From Whalleya microplaca (lineage: Eukaryota > Ascomycota > Sordariomycetes > Xylariales > Xylariaceae), in the NCBI GenBank assembly GCA_022497155.1, contig MU385752.1:248001-312000 (forward strand): a stretch of 64,000 bases of DNA, given 5' to 3'. The notes under the pieces were generated by a model. The model saw only the letters and a program-made list of their open reading frames with translations, did no database searches and was not told the origin of the DNA. Numbering within the stretch: position 1 is the first letter of the stretch; every line of letters begins with the position of its first letter. Positions 1 through 10,431 of the stretch are shown piece after piece. The position numbers and the translations under genes are program-made.

Positions 1-2106
1 GAAAATGTAACCAATGCGCGGTGGAGTCGATGATATTTGAACAGGAGACGACATCCCTGCTTGCAGCGTTCCTAGCTCCGCTGGGTTTTCCACTGCAGCA
101 AATGACCTCCATTGGAGGTGACTTCGATGGCTGTCTAGGGTATAGGCAAGGTTATCAAGGAATGAGTTGTGGCCTTCCATCAGTAGTGGTGTTTCGGCTA
201 CATGGCTCTCATAAGCCTGAGCAACTCTGGCGAGGCCGTTCTTGTCAGAGGTGGACCAAACCAACAACTTAGGTAGATGGTGTTCACGGAGACCATTTGC
301 ACCACCCTCTAAACTATTCGTGGTAGTGCCATCTGAGAGAAGGTGTGGAATGGGCTGTGTGCAGTGCTTTCCAGATAAGTTTCGAAGGCTCAAGTAATGG
401 TAGGCGTCGTCAATTACGATATGGGTATTGGAACCGCCATAGCCAAATGAGTTAACCGAAGCTCGTCGCAAGCCTTGGGTTGGCCATGGGATAGCCTTTT
501 CCGGAAACTAAATATACGACGTTAGGAGATGCTATGCATTATCTAATTTTGAGAGGGGCTATACTGCCTACCTTCAAACCCAATGATTGTGCATCGATTT
601 TCGGGTTCAACTTCTCAAAGTTGGCGTTGGGAGGAATGATGCCTTTCTCTAGTGCGAGAACAGTCTTTACGATGCTGGCTATAGAACTTGCCCCTTCTAA
701 ATGGCCAATATTTGACTTGGCGGCTCCGCTTCTCAAACGATCAGTATAATGTAATTCCAACTTCGTCATGGCTGAGGGAGAGTAGTTGACAGTCTTACAC
801 GTATAAGGGGTCAATGGCAGTGCGATGTTGTCGGAATGCTGAACCCATCCCTTGAGTCTCCAGCGGATCCCCGAGTGGAGTACCGGTACCATGTGCTTCG
901 AAATATCTGGTTGAGGCCATCGAAAGGCCTGCTTTCAAATATGTTTCCTTGATGAGGGTCTCTTGAGCCTGAAGGCTCGGCTGGGTGATACCAGGGGTAC
1001 GGCCATCTTCATTAGAACGAGTTGAGCGAATGACTGCTCGAATAGTGTTGTTATCTTTGATTGCATCTCCTAGTCTTTTCAGGACAAGGACACCAATACC
1101 TTCTCCGCGAGCGTATCCATTGGCTCTGTGGTCAAATGAATAACACCGGCCGTCCGGCGAGAGAAAGCTAAGATTTGATAGCCAAGTGAAGTATTCTGGC
1201 GAGAAAAGCAGGTTGCAACCAGCCACCATACTCTTTGACAAGTTCAATCAGCAAAAGTCATACATAAATATTCAAATCACATACCATCTCACAACTGCCA
1301 TTTCGCAATGCCTGACAAGCTATGTCGACTGCTATTGCACTGCTCGAGCACGCGGAATCCAAAGCAACGCTTGGTCCATGAAGGTTGAAAAACCAACTCA
1401 ACCTGTTGGCTAACATACTGAGACCTATACCTAGGGCGGCATATGTCGGAGAGAACTCGGCATCGCGAGCTATCTGGAGCATATAATCCTGACTGAGACA
1501 GCCTGTGTAAACAGCTGTGGAAGAGCCGGAAAGTTCTTCCATCGTGATGCCGGCTGCATTCATAGTTAGAGCGAAGGCAAAAATTGGATAGTTAGTGAAG
1601 CATACCATTTTCAAGGGCTCTGTAGGCTGTTTCGAGAAGCCATCTCTGCATAGGATCTATGGCCGCTGCTTCGGCAGGTGAAATCGAAAAGAAGCTCGCA
1701 TCGAAGACAGAAAGATCGTCTTCGATGAAATGTGCCCCACGTATTGGAAGCTTGACAGTTAGTCAAAGACTTATCGATGCAAGAGATAAGTGCTTACTTT
1801 ATCATTCTTCTTTTTCATGCGGTCTGGAGGGAATTCTGTCATTGCACAACGTTTCTCCATGATCATTTTCCAGAAAGCCTCTGGTGATGTGGCATCCTGC
1901 GGAAACTTGATAGAGAACCCGCATATTGCTATCGAATCCTCGTCATTACCATCGATCTCTAATTCCCTTATGTGAACAAACGATGAACTCTCCGAGTCAG
2001 TGGGAGTTGAATGTAACTGGCCATTGACTCCATTACAGAAGCTCGAGCTAACGGTATTCACCGAGCTGTCGAAATCAATGCTTGAGCTATTGCTGTGAGA
2101 AGGCAT
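1..2106 (-). CDS. Highly reducing polyketide synthase, N-terminal part (ketosynthase), truncated by window edge
   Basis: N-terminal 608 residues of a type I iterative PKS; the rest lies beyond the left edge. Six exons are seen: 2106-1798, 1750-1606, 1553-1285, 1232-799, 731-572 and 507-1. After a Ser-rich leader of about 55 residues the KS domain starts at [12 protein letters not shown]. It holds [20 protein letters not shown], the active-site Cys in DSACSSS, the first catalytic His in [12 protein letters not shown] and the second in KSNIGHLEG. The C-terminal KS extension ([20 protein letters not shown]) follows, and the window ends at RIGYIF, the usual first residues of the AT domain. The KS motifs are of the fungal highly reducing class. 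All three KS catalytic residues are present and the frame is open throughout, so it looks functional. Five introns within 1.8 kb of coding sequence is rather many. Downstream domains (DH, MT, ER, KR, ACP) cannot be judged. Confidence 0.95.
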
Positions 2107-3336
2107 CTTTCCTATGGGCTAAACTAAAGATAGGTCGTGGCTAGCCTATATCAGGGGACATAGCTTTAGTCCAGTGAGTATATAAATATCCAACAAGTGT
2201 CGTACTAAACAATACAAGCCCACCACAGGGGATACGATGAACATAGTAGACACCAACGCGTGGCTGTAAACAGATCACGATAGAACATCTCAAGTATGTT
2301 CGTGACTGGTAGTCCGTCTCCATGACCAGTAGCCAATTGAGATTGAACTCGGCAGCCAGAATAATGATGCAGCCTACATGTTCTCATGCGGACCAGCAGC
2401 CTTTCGCATGTTTAACCCTATAAAAGTATAGTCCGATACTCCTTACATGAACGATAGCGTCACCTGAGGGGAACCAGATGCAAAGCAATGAGGTTGGTGA
2501 CTCTCACATGCTGTACTGTACGATCACAACAAAATAAGAACGTCAAGAAACCCGACGTTACATTGGCACACCGCAGTCCGGATGTAAGGGGTAACACGAT
2601 CTGTACAATACAAGTGTCTCTCTGCCGGCATACAGTCCCAGTTAAGTAATATTATGAAACGCTGCAACCCAAAGAGTCGATGCAGCTTATCTGTGGTGGA
2701 GTGTGACGGCCGTCAGATACAGCCAATGGTATGGAACTTGTGGGTACTACATCACATATGAAGACCGGGAATGTCTTATGCCTCCGTTCGATGGCCAATC
2801 GGTGAGCGGTGAATTGCAGTGAGTCCTTGGGTGACCCGATGCTTACGTAGGCAGCCCAGGCAATTTGGGGGCGGAGCTTCAACATCAGAATCGATGTGGG
2901 TTATGTTGTCTTGTATCTTTGTTAGGAGCATGCAATGATCGGCGACTATGAGAATAAAGACTATGGCCGGATCACGAGGGGTTATTCCAATCGTCAAAGA
3001 TGTGTCAGAACCATATTTAGGGTCGCATCGAATAACCACAGGAGTATTTGCCGCTTGTTTGCAGCTTCATATAGTCGGTCTGATGAAAACCTTCCGATGA
3101 CACGTAAGAGTCTACATTATACACTGTTTCTGAACATGCACACGTGTAACTCTCAGGCACAGCGGTATATGTGATTTTGGAATAATAGTTGAAAACTAAA
3201 CGAGCGGCGTAGTTCTCATAACAGACAGGGGAGATAGTCATATCTGCAACATATAGGTAACATTTCGCCTAAGACCTCGCTAAGAGTAGTACACAGTACG
3301 ATGGAAATCGCACTGCTGATTCTTTGAGTTTCGCCA
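2107..3336. other. Intergenic: PKS upstream region
   Basis: About 1.2 kb between the PKS start and the 3' end of the GMC oxidoreductase. Only short, unconvincing reading frames occur on either strand. It must hold the PKS promoter and the GMC gene's 3' UTR. No tRNA or clear repeat was seen. Confidence 0.6.
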
Positions 3337-5333
3337 CTATTTTCCAAGGCCAAGCTCCTGGATGAAAATATCTGCAGCTTTCTCAGCAATTGCGAGACTT
3401 GTGTTGCAGATATTGCAACCTATGTTACTAGGTAGGATGCTGATATCAGCGACCTTAAGCCCCTGAACGCCGTAGACGCTAAGTTTGGGGTCAACAACAC
3501 CATTATTTTCCTTGGGCGCCATCTTGCATGTCGCCATGGGGTGCCACATAGAGTTACCGTGCCCCCTGATCCACTGCTCGAGGACTTTGTCGTCCTCTGT
3601 CGTGTATTCGATATCCTTGATCTCTGCAACGGGGCCAGAGGCTTCGATAGATGCAGCTTTGGATCCTGATGGGAACGGAGGTAGGTCAAACGCAATGCCG
3701 TTGAATACCTTCATGCGTCGCGCGATTTCAAGTTGCTTCTTATACATCCACACATGTTGTTTGACATCAGTCCCTTGAGGATCTGAGAATGTCCCAGGAT
3801 CAAAATCGAGCGAGTCATCAATCCCAGGTCCAGTTATATGTATGTGACCGCGAGAGGATGGATACAGGCTCCAGCCGACAAGAGTAAAGTGCTGCCCGGA
3901 TACTGTAGTCGGATCTCCAGGAAAACTTTGTGACAATTAGTTTATAGTCATCTGGGCGATAATGAATGTCTACTTACCAGCCACATGGCGAAATAATCAT
4001 CATTGGTCTGTCCGGTATATCTTTAAAATCCCTGTTCCAGACCTCTTGGAATTCATGTCCAAGGCCGGCAACTTCGGAGTCTGTAGGTCTAAGCTTGGCT
4101 TGAATATCCACACTATTCCAGCTCAGAAGCGTGTCCTTGTTGGCAATCAAGGCATCGTGATCAATGCGAAAAGCATTGAAGTTGTCCAATGTCTCTTCAG
4201 GCGTCAGACTTGACTTGTACACATACATGACCCCTTGGTGGTCTTCGTAATCATGACCAACCCCGGGGACATCTGCTTTGAGTGGAACCCCAGCACGTTG
4301 AAGAATCTTAGCATCGCCAACGCCAGATCGCTCAAGGACCGGCGGAGTGCTGAGCGCGCCACAAGTCACTACTACCATTCGTTTCGCTTTGACTGTCCGG
4401 CTGGAGCCCCCGGGCTGGTAGAGCGGGTTAGGTCTGTAGACTACGCCAGTGGCCTTCTGGTTTTCTATCAAAACACGTTCTACCTGTGACTCCACAAGCA
4501 CATGGAGGTTTGGGTGCTTGCCGTCTTGGAGTCTTGGATGCAAATATGTGTGAGCTGTGTCTTGTCGCCTGCCCTCTGGATCGATGTAGCTCATGGTACG
4601 CATCGCCCCATTGGTTGGCCCCATCTTATTTATATCTTCAAGTTCAGGGTACCCAACTTTGTTCATAGCGGCCATAAAGTCATCCATAAGACGGTGGCTG
4701 CGGAACTTGCTGGGGGAAATTTGTATTGGACCGTCGTGTCCATGGCGGCCTTCCGGATCGGGGCCGTGGTAAGTCTCTATCTAAGAGGAAGTCAGTACAA
4801 GACGGACTATATGAGTGGCCCGTGAAAATGATTAGGAGTTCTTATCAAATACCTTGTTCATGTAAGCCAACATCTCATCCGGAGACCAACCCGGTGTCTT
4901 CCAGGCCTCATAGTCAGAACGCTGGGCTCGGCTGTAGAGGACCATGTTGACCGATGAGCCACCTCCTAGAATGTGGCCTATGGGCAGAGATGCCTGTCGG
5001 CCCGCAAGATGCTCTGACTTGGGACCTTGGTAGGTGAGAGCATACTTAGCGCCGGGAGCTATGTGGCTATAGAAATAAGCGGGATGGACTACCATGGGGT
5101 CATTATAGTTGTTGATGCCGCTTTCGATCACGAGGATGCTTAGTGCTGGGTCGGCATCCGCGAGTCTTGACGCAACAACACATCCTGTCGCACCGCCTAT
5201 GAAGAACAATTCTTGTCAGATAACGTCTCTAGTAACATCAGGTATATCACTATTGAATACGCGAATCCTTACCTCCAGCGATAATTACATCCACCTCCTG
5301 GATGTTGTCAGGAAGCTTCGTATATAGACCCAT
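3337..5333 (-). CDS. GMC-family FAD-dependent oxidoreductase
   Basis: Predicted 598-residue glucose-methanol-choline flavoprotein. Exons are 5333-5273, 5196-4853, 4780-3978 and 3925-3337. The N-terminal Rossmann motif is formed across the first intron (VIIAG then GGATGCVVASRLAD), followed by the adenine-ribose acidic residue in LVIESG. The GMC signature GHILGGGSSVNMVLYSRA is present. At the C-terminus the catalytic His lies in HPMATCKM, and the second active-site position (NICNTSLAIAE) carries Asn, giving a His/Asn pair. The arrangement resembles fungal alcohol or aryl-alcohol oxidases. No signal peptide is seen at MGLYTKLP, so it is probably intracellular or peroxisomal; the C-terminus LGLGK is not a standard PTS1. 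It is co-oriented with the PKS and flavin monooxygenase, which suggests oxidation of an alcohol on the polyketide. The substrate is unknown. Confidence 0.93.
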
Positions 5334-5936
5334 GATAACCAAGATCTAAGTGAAACCTTTTACTGTCTTTCGGTGCGAGCTGCACAAGTGGTGGTTGTAA
5401 GCTATATCGTTAATAAAACGGCCCTAACAGAGCTGGGAGTTCAACCGCCACGAAGTAGAATTGAAATGGTCACGGCGAGGACGAAGGATGCCCTCGGACT
5501 GTTTTCTCGTCTCAAGTAAGCTCTTGCGACCGTGCAAAGTGCGGCTCACGCCTTACCTACATTCGCGGAGAAGATGCCGGCCGATGTGTAACCTGGTGAT
5601 TATGCAGGCAGGGTGGTTCGATGTCAACAATACGTAGTTCCGCTGTGCCGCTACAACCAACAGGTCCTGCAGACTACAGTGCTCCATTAAGCAGGCCTTG
5701 CGGCACGGCGCAAGGGCGTCCCTCACATGGTGGGTAGGACAAAATGGGGGATTTCGCCTGCATGGAAATTGCCGATCATTAACAGCTTCAAGGCACAAGT
5801 TTCAACAACTTGGTAAGTATACAACTTCGATCCATATGCTGTGCAAGGTTGCAATAATACGGCGAAGCTCAATGCAGGACTCGATGGTTTCGTACAACCG
5901 CTTCAAGTCTATGTGCTACGAAACCCGCAGTACCTT
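5334..5936. other. Intergenic: GMC oxidoreductase promoter region
   Basis: 600 nt between the co-oriented flavin monooxygenase and GMC genes. It holds no convincing reading frame or RNA gene. It should contain the monooxygenase 3' UTR and the GMC promoter. Confidence 0.5.
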
Positions 5937-7315
5937 TCAGATTGGTGATTCCGCGTTATTCCACCAGGACCTAACCCTCTCAATACCGACGTAAGTCCAG
6001 AAGCGTAGCCCGGAAATAAGAGCAATTGCGATATTCTTTTGATACCAATTACCCCACCATATGCTTTGTTGCCAGTGCAGAAAGGAAAACTTGAGCACCT
6101 TTTCCTCCCACTGCTGTGCCGATATCTTGCCGTTGAGATACTCTGTGACGGCGAGCGAGTGAAACGCAGCTTGAGCGCTACCGGCAGCAGCGTGTGGCCG
6201 GAAGAGTGCCAGTGCGTCTCCGATAAGCAATACTCTACCATCTTCAAACGCAGCACGCGGGGAGCAGAAGTCGGCAATGACTTGCACGAATGGTTGCTTT
6301 ACCTTGCTGATGACCTCCAGGAATGGGGCTGGAAGAGCGTCGAGCACGGCTCGTTCCACACGGTTTGACCAGATTTCATCCCTTACCCGACCAGCTGGGA
6401 CGGTGTTATGGTGACGGTGTCCGTCGATGGCATCTACCAAGATGTCGTCCAGAGTCTCAGGGGTTTCGTTAGTATATAGAATAAAGTTTAGTAGTCGCTC
6501 GCCTGGTTTGAGAGACCCATTGGCGCCCGGGATCATATATACAACGCAATGAGTTCTTTCTTGCCTCATCATGTGAACTACAATGGAGTGGGAAAATAGT
6601 TCCCGGGTTGAGTCTGACACTTGACCCTCGGGGACGATCCCTCTCCAAACAACATAACCGGCATATTGCCGCTGAACATCTGGAAGGAATTTAGCCCTGA
6701 TCAGAGAATCAGGTCCATCAGCACCAATGATATAATCAGCCTTCAGTCTAGAGGTCTTCCCCGTATCAAGGTCCAAGACATCAAGCGACAGACTTGATCC
6801 GCATTCCCTTAAACGAGTAATCTCTAAGACTTTGTTGCGCGACTTGTATATAGTTGAGCCATCCGTCCCTGCGGAGCTAGGTGCTGTGGGATAATAGGGG
6901 CTGATATGTCCGTCGTATAAAGAACGAAGACGATAGTAGAATGCATCCCAGCTTGTAAGACTTCGCTCCTGGGAAGAGAGCACCTGCAGAGCACCTTTGC
7001 TCTTCAGAGCTTTCAAGTTGGCAGTGTGATGAGTAAAGCCGTTCACAAGACGGTCATGATGTTCTAGGAAGGCATTGACATATGGCGCAAGGCCAATCCC
7101 AGCCTGGTGGCTCTGCCGTGCGCTGCTGGCCTGCTCTATGATCTGGACATTGTGGCCGGCGTGTTTTGCGGCGAGCCCACACATCAGACCCGCCAGTGAA
7201 CCTCCAATCTATAATGTAATGTTTATTAGGATTGCCCTCAAAGTTGTGAAATCTTCGGACAGCTTACAACAACCACATCGTGGCAAGTGCTATCGGTTAT
7301 TTTTGACGAAGTCAT
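5937..7315 (-). CDS. FAD-dependent monooxygenase (PHBH-type aromatic/enoyl hydroxylase)
   Basis: Predicted 439-residue single-component flavin monooxygenase. Exon 1 is 7315-7268 and exon 2 is 7208-5937. The dinucleotide-binding motif is built across the intron (DVVV then IGGSLAGLMCGLAAKHAG), followed by the acidic end of the second strand in QIIEQ. The class A 'DG' motif is YIIGADGPDSLIRAK and the FAD-ribityl 'GD' motif is RVLLIGDALALFRPHAAAG. Length and motif order fit the FAD_binding_3/PHBH group, which hydroxylates or epoxidises using NAD(P)H and O2. It is transcribed head-to-head with the CMD-like gene across 266 nt, and lies in tandem with the GMC oxidase and PKS, so a tailoring role in the same pathway is inferred. 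No break is seen. Confidence 0.93.
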
Positions 7316-7581
7316 ATTTAGATTGTAGAAGCGATCTGTTGACAATCAGTGTGTATAGATTTAGATGTGAAAAGGCACGCGGAGATATTTCCGAAACGAG
7401 GCATCACCTTGATATGATGCCGTGCGCATACAGAGAGAATACTGTATCATATATCGGCGACCCAGGTATTATTAACATCTCTTATATAAGTCAGTTTCGT
7501 CTCGCATAAAAAAAATCAGTGAATATATATGAAATACATATTCGTGATTCCTCATTCTTTTTCTTGTTATTCCGCGCTACG
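7316..7581. promoter_or_regulatory. Divergent promoter between flavin monooxygenase and CMD-like gene
   Basis: Only 266 nt separate the two divergent start codons, so one intergenic region must serve both genes. It is AT-rich, and TATA-like stretches occur near 7468-7490. Shared control of the two genes is inferred; no specific regulator-binding site was identified. Confidence 0.5.
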
Positions 7582-8263
7582 ATGGCCCTACGTTTCCCTC
7601 TCAATGAAGCACCCAATCATTTGGCAAAGGAGTCCGTAGAGAACTCGATATCTTTGGTCCATCAAGGGGGCGCCAGCTTCCCAATTGTAAGAGACGATGG
7701 CCAAGCAATGCTAGGACCATATGGCCCCGTTAGGTATTATCCATTCTCTCCAGCGGTTATTCTATCATTCACAGCATCTACATAGTACTCTGTTCTTGAA
7801 CCTACGAACATAGCTGACGATCTTACCTTCATAATGCAGCTATAGTACAGATGTTGCACATGCGATCTGCATGGTGTTGAAAACGACTTTCGCTCCCAAT
7901 TTAGTGAAGCCACGGAACAGGGAACTCGCTGCCATGGCCTTGGTTGCCACTGTTAAGTTACCGTACATGGTGTATTGTCACCGTCTGGTGGGGGCGAAAC
8001 TCGGCCTTACTCCCGAGCAATGCAACGATGCACTTTCGGGGCGCATGCCCCAGGGTCTGACCGAGGAAGAGATGACTGCATATGACTTGGGTGGAGTTCT
8101 AAGCACACTTAATGGACCGCTGAGCGATGACGACTGGCAGAAATTCACTTCGAAGATGGAAAAGACACAAATTGTCGGGATCGCGAATGTTATTGGGAGC
8201 TACAAGTGGATTACCACTTTGGTCCAATTGAATGGCAATGATGAGAACTGGGTTGGCGAATAG
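7582..8263 (+). CDS. Carboxymuconolactone decarboxylase / AhpD-like protein
   Basis: Predicted 191-residue protein from exons 7582-7733 and 7840-8263. The start was set at MALRFPL, the first methionine with a plausible context; an in-frame upstream start at 7519 adds a 21-residue leader that looks like 5' UTR. The helical CMD core is seen in the second exon: RNRELAAMALVATVKLPYM followed by VYCHRLVGAKLGLTPEQCND, corresponding to the family's conserved Glu and the Cys/His helix. The second Cys of a classical AhpD CxxC is absent (YCHR), so a peroxidase-type disulfide mechanism is unlikely and a lyase, isomerase or cyclase-like role is possible. CMD-fold proteins recur in fungal polyketide clusters. 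Divergence from the flavin monooxygenase supports shared pathway membership. Exact reaction unknown. Confidence 0.8.
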
Positions 8264-9024
8264 AAAGGTATGTCTCATCATGCTCCTCCTACGAGTGTTA
8301 CCCTCTGAATCCTCCAAAGCAGAATATGAAATATGGCGGAGGGTGGTCAGACGGGTAGCCAATCGGTCTCCCTTTCATGTAGACAGATTTTCACCCGGCA
8401 CTTAAAGTCGGCCGCTTCCATTAAATATGATCAGTAGTCTCTCACTGACATGCATGCGCATGATGCTTATATGCGGGTCTGTAATAAGGAGAGCTTCGTC
8501 ATGTTTCTGAAGACTTTGTACGTGATGCGAATGCAGCTTTACCTCGCGAAATGCGCCGCCCCCGTGCTTCAACCTGGCATAGGTTGCGATAGGATCTCTT
8601 CCCCTGTTCGTAAAAAAAGAACATGTCACTTGTTGATCGTGTATCGAGGGGTCAATCTTTTATCGCACGATGCAAGAGCCAACCCCTCTAATATCTTAGT
8701 GTCTCAATCGTCGTGGGAAATCTGACCCCTTCGCAGGCCTCACTGCCGAGATCCGACCTGACGGTAGCGAGTGCATTGTACCGAATACCATTTACGAAGG
8801 ACAGCAATCACATGTTCGCCTACAGAAGGTTTGCTAGCAGTTTCGTCCATCCGTATAGCGCCATAAGCCGCAAGAAGGAATACAAAACTGGTTCTCCAGT
8901 AGTGATACTGAACGAAAGGGGAGACGCTCATAAATGCAACAATCACTATGCGAAAATTGACAGGGGGAGAAAAGTCTATCTTCATGAAGATACAGCTATA
9001 ATTATAGATTATATTTTATCTCTC
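8264..9024. other. Intergenic, no gene seen
   Basis: 760 nt between the convergent 3' ends of the CMD-like gene and the membrane-protein gene. Short reading frames occur but lack recognisable content. It presumably holds both 3' UTRs. Confidence 0.5.
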
Positions 9025-10431
9025 TCATTTCTGTGTAGATGATCCTTCTTTACCGTGACTAACTCTGATGTCATTGTCCACTCTGATCGAATGAAGAGGA
9101 ATGTCATTGTCTGTGATGGCTGGCGAATCCCCCTTTCTGATATGGGCCGTATAGTTGTCATCTGAAGCCGACAGGTTGAGAACCCCGATTCTACTTTCTC
9201 CAGAATGATTTGAATGTCCACCAAGTTCCACGAAAGATTCCCAGTCTCTTGCACCGGCCTGATTCGATGGCACCGTAACCTTGCGATCTCGCACATGGTT
9301 AAAGTTTCCACTTGTGCTTCTAAGGGCTCCGCCACGGCTGCTATAGGAAGACAAACTTCCCGTCGTGAGAAAAGAGGAGACCTTCTCTGATAGAGGTCCA
9401 AAGTAATGATGGGCCAGGTGACGGCCTAAAGGTAACATTGCGGGCAGGCAAACGGAAAGGATCGTTACTGGAGCTTCGGCAGCTACCCAGTAGAAGAACG
9501 GTACGCCCTCATCTATTTCCATGATTAATTAGACCAGGCTCTTCATCCCATAGACTTCCACCTACATGTAATATCTTCCTCTATCTCCTTGGAAGAAACG
9601 ACCAGAGTGATGAGCCGGCCGAGGGAAACAATAATGACACTGCAAACGGAAGTCAGAGGTTGGATATTGGCTTGCGATGTTGAGAGCTTACCAGTATCCC
9701 AGCAAAAATACCGCAGTTATGCCTCCCTTTCGCGCGCGGTTTGCTCGAAGACCCCAGATCATGGGCAGTGGTAAAACCAGAATAGCCACATCTATCACTA
9801 CACTTGAAGTCACGCTACCGATGAAGAGATTCTGGAGTGTCCCGCAACGCCCTGGTAGAGCTGGTCGCCAATTCCTCTCTATCGGGTCGCAAAACAGTAT
9901 TGTACCAAGGTAAGTACCAACAAGCCAGGCAATGTTAGCCCCAGACGTCGTCCAGATTCCGATATTAAGCCACTTGGGACTGGCCACCCTGGGAAACACG
10001 CGGCTGAGGAACATCAAAGCCGATTGCTTGCTGAGAAATAAAGACGCATCGAAGAAGTAGTCGCCGATGTACAGCAGCTTGTAGAACACAGTCACCTGCT
10101 CATCGGACAGAGTCTTTTGATGATGACCGAATCCCGCATCTTCAACGAACCGAAACAGTATAACCTGAAGCGCTATAGTGACGAGCTTGGTCAACGTCAG
10201 GGTGTCTTCTTATACAGTAGGCTCTGGGCCCTATCCAGGAACTTGTGTTGAACTTACTGCAGCGGCCAAAGCAATCCAGTCATCCCACCAGTAACGAAGG
10301 TATGTGTGCTGCGAAGGCAATGTGCTGATACTACGAGATAGAAAACGCAAAGCCGTAGCAACTATCGTAATAACAATCATGGCGATGACAAACGCCTTGT
10401 ATCCTGGACTTCGGTCGGCATCGTCAGCCAT
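9025..10431 (-). CDS. Seven-transmembrane fungal rhodopsin-domain (PTH11/SAT20-like) membrane protein
   Basis: Predicted 409-residue integral membrane protein. Exons are 10431-10258, 10185-9692, 9639-9566 and 9512-9025. Hydrophobic segments include AFVIAMIVITIVATALRF, WIALAAA/LVTIALQVILF, the stretch around GANIAWLVGTYLGTILF, SVVIDVAILVLPLPMIWGL, AVFLLGYCVIIVSLGRLITL and VAAEAPVTILSVCLPAMLPL. Hallmarks of the fungal 'rhodopsin domain' family are visible: WWDDWIAL after the first helix, the CDPIERNW and GRCG loop cysteines, and DVAILVLPLPMIW in the fifth or sixth helix. The tail of about 130 residues is cytoplasmic, hydrophilic and Ser/Asp-rich. Members include Pth11-like receptors and uncharacterised proteins encoded in metabolite clusters. 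The ligand and role here are unknown. It may mark the right border of the cluster. Confidence 0.85.
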
